Shown here: one piece after another, positions 20,660 through 23,937 of the stretch | How the letters are laid out: every line of letters starts with the position of its first letter | Position numbering within the stretch: the first letter of the stretch is position 1 | Assembly: GCA_963169055.1 (NCBI GenBank) | Contig: CAUJFU010000195.1 | Location: 1-23,937, forward strand | DNA length: 23,937 nucleotides | Source of the DNA: Myxococcota bacterium | GTDB taxonomy: Bacteria; Myxococcota_C; UBA6777 | Direction: 5' to 3' | Position numbers and translations under genes: made by a program | Notes under the pieces: generated by a model | What the model saw: the letters and a program-made list of their open reading frames with translations, nothing else | The model's database searches: none | Told to the model about the DNA's origin: nothing

Positions 20660-22005
20660 TCCGTTCCCCACAACCGCCCCTTCGCACAAAGAGAGACCGT
20701 ATGCGATCGCCCTACACCTTCCTCGCACAACAAGCGCCTCGCTGCTTTTTACTCCTGTTCTGCGCCCTACTTTCTTGGATGCCCCAAACCGTGTTCGCCC
20801 AAGATCGCGAAGCCTACGAGCGAGAACTCCGCACACTCTACGCCGAAGGAAAAACGTTCGCCGAGAAGCAAGAATACAAACAGGCCTTGATCAAATTCAA
20901 AGCAGCCCTCGGTCTCTTCGACCAGATGAAAGTCGTATCGAAAGATGACGTCGAAAAAAAAGCCCTTTTTCAACGGCGAAAAATGCTTCTTTATACCATC
21001 GGTCGGACCTACCAGTACGATAAGCAATGGAGCAATGCTTACAAATACTATCGTGATTGCCTGAAAGAAGATCCCGATGCCAAAGTCAAGCAACTGATCC
21101 AACAGCACCTCCAAACCATCCAGCCCCATACCACAGGCGAGATCGAGATCGAATCGGCCCCCTCTCAAGCAACCGTCCAATTGCGCGATGAATGGGGGCT
21201 GATCATCACAGGCCAAACCCCTTTCAAGCGCAAAGTTCCTGCGGGCGCATACGCACTTACCCTCCAAAAAGACGGATACACCCCCGTCATCAAAACCATC
21301 CAACTCCGCAACGGCGCAACCCTCCAAACCCAATACAACCTATCTTCCGCACGTTCCACCTTCTCTCTTCAAAGCAGCCCAAGCGGCGCACAGGTCAAGA
21401 TCACCGGACTCAACGGCCAAGAATACACAGGCACCACCCCCTTCCAACAAGCCCTTCCTCCCGGACGCTACGAGATATCCCTCAACCTCGCCCAACACCA
21501 AGAGAAACGCTTCTTTGTCACGCTCAACATGGGTTCGGATCTAAGCCGCCAAGAAACCCTCATGCGTGTTGGTACAGGTGCCGCCCCACCGTTGCGAACA
21601 AACCAACCCACCCACGCAGACGAGCATCTCTTTGAACAACGAAGAAAACACTTACAACAAATGAAAACTTACGCAACGACGGCCAACACGCTCGGCTTTG
21701 TGTCGGGCGCTTCGTTCCTTGCGTGTACTGTCACGTGGATCGTCGGAAACGCCAAGGTCTCGGAATTCAACAATAAAGCAGGTGATTACACCTTCAACGG
21801 ATCTGCGCAAGAAAATTATGACACCGCCAACTCATCACAAGGATTGCGTGCAGCCACTTATGTATTTCTGGGCTTGTCGATAGCCGCTGCGGTGACTGCC
21901 ATCAGTTTTGCGGTTATGGTCGCCGCAGCCCCTCCCCCCAAAGCCTCGGTACCTCAAAACGCTTCATCCGCCCCTGAAAAGCAAACGCTTTACTCCGTCC
22001 ATTAA
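20656..22005 (+). CDS. PEGA-domain membrane protein with TPR-like N-terminal region
   Basis: The 449-residue product has an export signal (PRCFLLLFCALLSWMPQTVFA/Q). A helical TPR-like part follows (residues about 45-155, ELRTLYAEGKTFAEKQEYKQ and AYKYYRDCLKEDPDAK). Two PEGA domains come next, at about 160-220 (IEIESAPSQATVQL...GQTPFKRKVPAGAYALTL) and 233-295 (SLQSSPSGAQVKI...GTTPFQQALPPGRYEISL). Two hydrophobic helices lie near residues 345-365 and 398-422. PEGA repeats are found in envelope and S-layer-type proteins and often accompany kinases in Myxococcota. The ATG at 20656 overlaps the kinase TGA. An in-frame ATG at 20701 would give a more typical signal peptide, so the true start may be there. 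It is probably a partner or target of the kinase. Confidence 0.88.
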   Translation: MIRSPQPPLRTKRDRMRSPYTFLAQQAPRCFLLLFCALLSWMPQTVFAQDREAYERELRTLYAEGKTFAEKQEYKQALIKFKAALGLFDQMKVVSKDDVEKKALFQRRKMLLYTIGRTYQYDKQWSNAYKYYRDCLKEDPDAKVKQLIQQHLQTIQPHTTGEIEIESAPSQATVQLRDEWGLIITGQTPFKRKVPAGAYALTLQKDGYTPVIKTIQLRNGATLQTQYNLSSARSTFSLQSSPSGAQVKITGLNGQEYTGTTPFQQALPPGRYEISLNLAQHQEKRFFVTLNMGSDLSRQETLMRVGTGAAPPLRTNQPTHADEHLFEQRRKHLQQMKTYATTANTLGFVSGASFLACTVTWIVGNAKVSEFNNKAGDYTFNGSAQENYDTANSSQGLRAATYVFLGLSIAAAVTAISFAVMVAAAPPPKASVPQNASSAPEKQTLYSVH

Positions 22006-22052
22006 AACAGCGAAAAAGCCCGAGGCGTTCTGTTCGCTGGTATTGATCCAGG

Positions 22053-22361
22053 CTACGGATCCTTCGGTACGCACTCGCCTTGGATCGACGCCCCAGAGGG
22101 TGCGCTCACCGAACATTTTGGACGGCTTGCGTCAAAACACTTCCCACAATCGCGATTGTTGTTGCAATAGACGACACCAACGCAACTCTCTTGATCGAAA
22201 CATCCGCCGCCAACGCACGCTTGACCCGCAGTACAATCACCAACCGTTCGACAAGGCTTGTGGTTAAGATCACAAAAGCACCGCGTCAACGACAGCAACA
22301 AAAAGCAACAAAAAAACCAACCCCACAACAAGCGGCGTGTTCGCATCGATCTCCGCATCAT
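22053..22361 (-). CDS. Small secreted Cys-rich protein
   Basis: The 102-residue product begins with a basic, hydrophobic export signal (TRRLLWGWFFCCFLLLSLTR). The exported part has 12 cysteines in short loops (KPCRTVGDCTAGQACVGGGC, SCVGVVYCNNNRDCGKC, KCSVSAPSG, GECV). The spacing is like the Cys modules of the LamG protein at 8567, so disulfide-linked surface modules are likely. The ATG at 22361 has GGAGG nine bases upstream. It starts 15 bp after the stop of the coiled-coil gene on the same strand, so they form an operon. It converges with the PEGA gene, with 47 bp between stops; a CAGCGAA/TTCGCTG stem (22008-22039) there might act on both strands but lacks T-runs. The function is unknown. 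Confidence 0.72.
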   Translation of the reverse strand: MMRRSMRTRRLLWGWFFCCFLLLSLTRCFCDLNHKPCRTVGDCTAGQACVGGGCFDQESCVGVVYCNNNRDCGKCFDASRPKCSVSAPSGASIQGECVPKDP

Positions 22362-22376
22362 TCCGAAAAACCTCCA

Positions 22377-23937
22377 TCATCGGGGATTTGGGGCAGCCGC
22401 TTTTTTGGCCTCTTCAACGGCTTTTGACAAACGCTGGATATCCGTCTGAAAAACACCCAAGCGCTGTTTCATTTGTTGCTCTTGCTCGGTCAGTCGTTCT
22501 CCAAGCGATTTCAAGATCTGCATCGCAGACGGAAGCGTCGAAGAGACGTTGTCCACCGCCATACGAAAGGTCTTTGCATCCTTTTCCATCTCTCGCAAGC
22601 GGCTTTCTGTTTGCGTAGAAAACTTCTTGAGCAGTTCGAGCGCTTCTTGGATCGGCTTGAGATCCGCAGCGATCCGTGTGAACATCCAACTCCGCGCTTC
22701 CGACTCGGCCACCAAACGCTTCATTTGTTCTTTATTTTTAGCATCTTCTGTCACAAGACGCGCCACCGTCGCGGGCAACGGAAACAAGATCTTCTGCGTT
22801 GCCGCCAATTGACGGGAGAGCTGTTGTGCGCGCTGCTGCAACGCATCCAACGAAGCCTTGTGCGCCTCAAGCTGTTGCACCGCTTTTTCCGACGCTTGCT
22901 GCAACGCTGCATCTTTTCCTTCAAGAGCCTGATGGCGGTTGTCTGCTTGCGCTTGGGCTTGTTGCACCGTCTTGTCAAGTCGCGCCAAAGCTTCCGCTTC
23001 GCTATGGATGCGCGTGTTGTGCTGTGCGAGGATCTTGCCCTGCGACGCCAATGCCCCGTGCATCGCTTTTTGCACCAATTGCAACGCAGAGATCTGTTGT
23101 TGTTGACCAGCGAGCCGCGCCAAAAGCTCCTTGTGACGGGAGGATTGCTTTTCTTGTTCTTCTCTGGCTCGGTCTTCCGAGGCTTTCAACGCACGCGATA
23201 GATCCGCCAATTGTTGCTTTAATTGCCCGATCTCGTTGCCTTGACTTTTTCTCGCCCCATCCAAAGTCTCAACGCGCCCCGCCACGGGCGTGACCATCGA
23301 ACGCACCCCCAACAACCCCACCAAAAAGATCCCCACCAACACCCCGACCACTTTTCCCAACGGCATCCCCCCCACAGCAGAAGGCACCAAAGAATGCGTT
23401 GCCACCGCAGGTTGAGAAGGCTCACTCACCGCCGATGAACTCGTCGGCTTTGCCGTCCGATCCGAGGTGCTCTTTTCTGCAACCTTCGCGGGTTCCGCTG
23501 CTTTCGGGGCTTCTGTCACCTTTGCGGGTTCCGTTGCCTTTGTTGTTTGTGCAACCTTCGCGGGTTCCGATGCTTTCGGAGCTTCTGTAATCTTCGCAGG
23601 TTCCGATGCTTTCGGAGCTTCTGTCACCTTCGCAGGTTCCGATGCTTTCGGAGCTTCTGTCACCTTCGCAGGTTCCGTCACCTTTGTTGTTTGTGCAACC
23701 TTCGCTGGTTCCGTTGCCTTCGCTGGTTCCGCTGCCTTTGGAGATTCTGCAACCTTCGCGGGTTCCGAGGCATTCGGAGCTTCTGTAATCTTCGCAGGTT
23801 CCGATGCTTTCGGAGCTTCTGTAATCTTCGCAGGTTCCGATGCTTTCGGAGCTTCTGTCACCTTCGCTGGTTCCGTCACCTTTGTTGTTTGTGCAACCTT
23901 TGCGGGTTCCGTTGCTTTCGGAGTTTCTGTAATCTTC
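22377..23937 (-). CDS. Membrane protein with Lys/Pro/Ala repeat region and long coiled coil (5' end outside window)
   Basis: The reading frame is open to the window edge, so the N-terminus is missing. At least 520 codons are present. The first visible 150 are 12-residue repeats of the type ITEAPKASEPAK (variants VAQTTKVTEPAK). A Ser/Thr-rich spacer and one transmembrane helix follow (VVGVLVGIFLVGLLGVRSMV). About 300 residues of uninterrupted coiled coil rich in Gln, Lys, Glu and Ala come next (LKQQLADLSRALKASEDRAR, LAGQQQQISALQLVQKAMHG). It ends AVEEAKKAAAPNPR. With one helix the repeat part lies on one side of the membrane and the coiled coil on the other, probably the periplasm. The Lys/Pro/Ala repeat resembles DNA- or wall-binding tails. 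The Cys-rich small protein follows 15 bp downstream. Confidence 0.8.
   Translation of the reverse strand, partial: KITETPKATEPAKVAQTTKVTEPAKVTEAPKASEPAKITEAPKASEPAKITEAPNASEPAKVAESPKAAEPAKATEPAKVAQTTKVTEPAKVTEAPKASEPAKVTEAPKASEPAKITEAPKASEPAKVAQTTKATEPAKVTEAPKAAEPAKVAEKSTSDRTAKPTSSSAVSEPSQPAVATHSLVPSAVGGMPLGKVVGVLVGIFLVGLLGVRSMVTPVAGRVETLDGARKSQGNEIGQLKQQLADLSRALKASEDRAREEQEKQSSRHKELLARLAGQQQQISALQLVQKAMHGALASQGKILAQHNTRIHSEAEALARLDKTVQQAQAQADNRHQALEGKDAALQQASEKAVQQLEAHKASLDALQQRAQQLSRQLAATQKILFPLPATVARLVTEDAKNKEQMKRLVAESEARSWMFTRIAADLKPIQEALELLKKFSTQTESRLREMEKDAKTFRMAVDNVSSTLPSAMQILKSLGERLTEQEQQMKQRLGVFQTDIQRLSKAVEEAKKAAAPNPR
23480..23937 (-). repeat. 36-bp tandem repeats coding for Lys/Pro/Ala-rich 12-residue units
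   Basis: About twelve units of 36 bp (for example TTCGCAGGTTCCGATGCTTT...GGAGCTTCTGT on the plus strand) are laid head to tail and continue past the window edge. Some are identical and others mixed (TTTGTTGTTTGTGCAACC variant). Alternating variants suggest repeated gene-conversion or slippage. Length is likely to vary between isolates and short-read assemblies may have mis-sized it. Confidence 0.9.

Noticed and set aside
23480-23937. CRISPR-like array at the right edge
   Set aside because: The units are coding 36-mers without unique spacers, part of a Lys/Pro/Ala-rich protein.

Overview
The window looks like chromosomal DNA of a Gram-negative bacterium, most likely Myxococcota or a related former deltaproteobacterial lineage. 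This is inference from gene content: several long lipoproteins with MopE-like Asp/Asn-Cys motifs and a LamG domain, a transmembrane Ser/Thr kinase coupled to a PEGA-domain protein, a GH123/DUF4091-type lipoprotein, and a probable selenocysteine-containing thioredoxin-fold protein. No rRNA, CRISPR array or transposase gene was seen.

Layout. (1) Positions 1-94 hold a compact multi-stem RNA-like structure recalling the core of IscB-type omega (HEARO) RNAs, cut by the window edge. (2) 95-3086, minus strand: a haem-copper oxidase subunit III with its own promoter and an overlapping palindromic operator, then an mtnP (methylthioadenosine phosphorylase) - PfkB kinase pair. (3) 3310-5043: an unusual fusion with a prepilin-type N-terminus, a polytopic membrane part and double zinc ribbons. 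(4) 5299-5466: tRNA-Leu(CAA) with promoter and terminator. (5) 5494-8365: an accessory patch beside the tRNA, with decayed genes, an orphan higA next to a higB remnant, mazEF, an ADP-ribosylglycohydrolase and a 32-residue ORF before it. (6) 8567-11471: MopE/LamG lipoprotein and a membrane-anchored alpha/beta hydrolase. (7) 11736-13385: a membrane-anchored peroxiredoxin-like gene read through an in-frame UGA at 12147, followed by map. (8) 13549-18507: two lipoproteins and a small membrane protein. (9) 18773-22005: kinase-PEGA operon with overlapping stop and start. (10) 22053-23937, minus strand: a Cys-rich small protein behind a Lys/Pro/Ala-repeat coiled-coil membrane protein that runs off the window.

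The most striking non-genic pattern is a family of roughly 130-bp palindromic intergenic elements (six copies, one partial). Four lie 9-24 bp after a stop codon, always in the same orientation relative to the upstream gene and ending in a T-run, as if used as 3' ends of transcripts. One copy marks the break point of the higB remnant. The partial copy appears to supply the ribosome binding site and TTG start of the selenoprotein gene. The two best leads are this element family and the selenoprotein.
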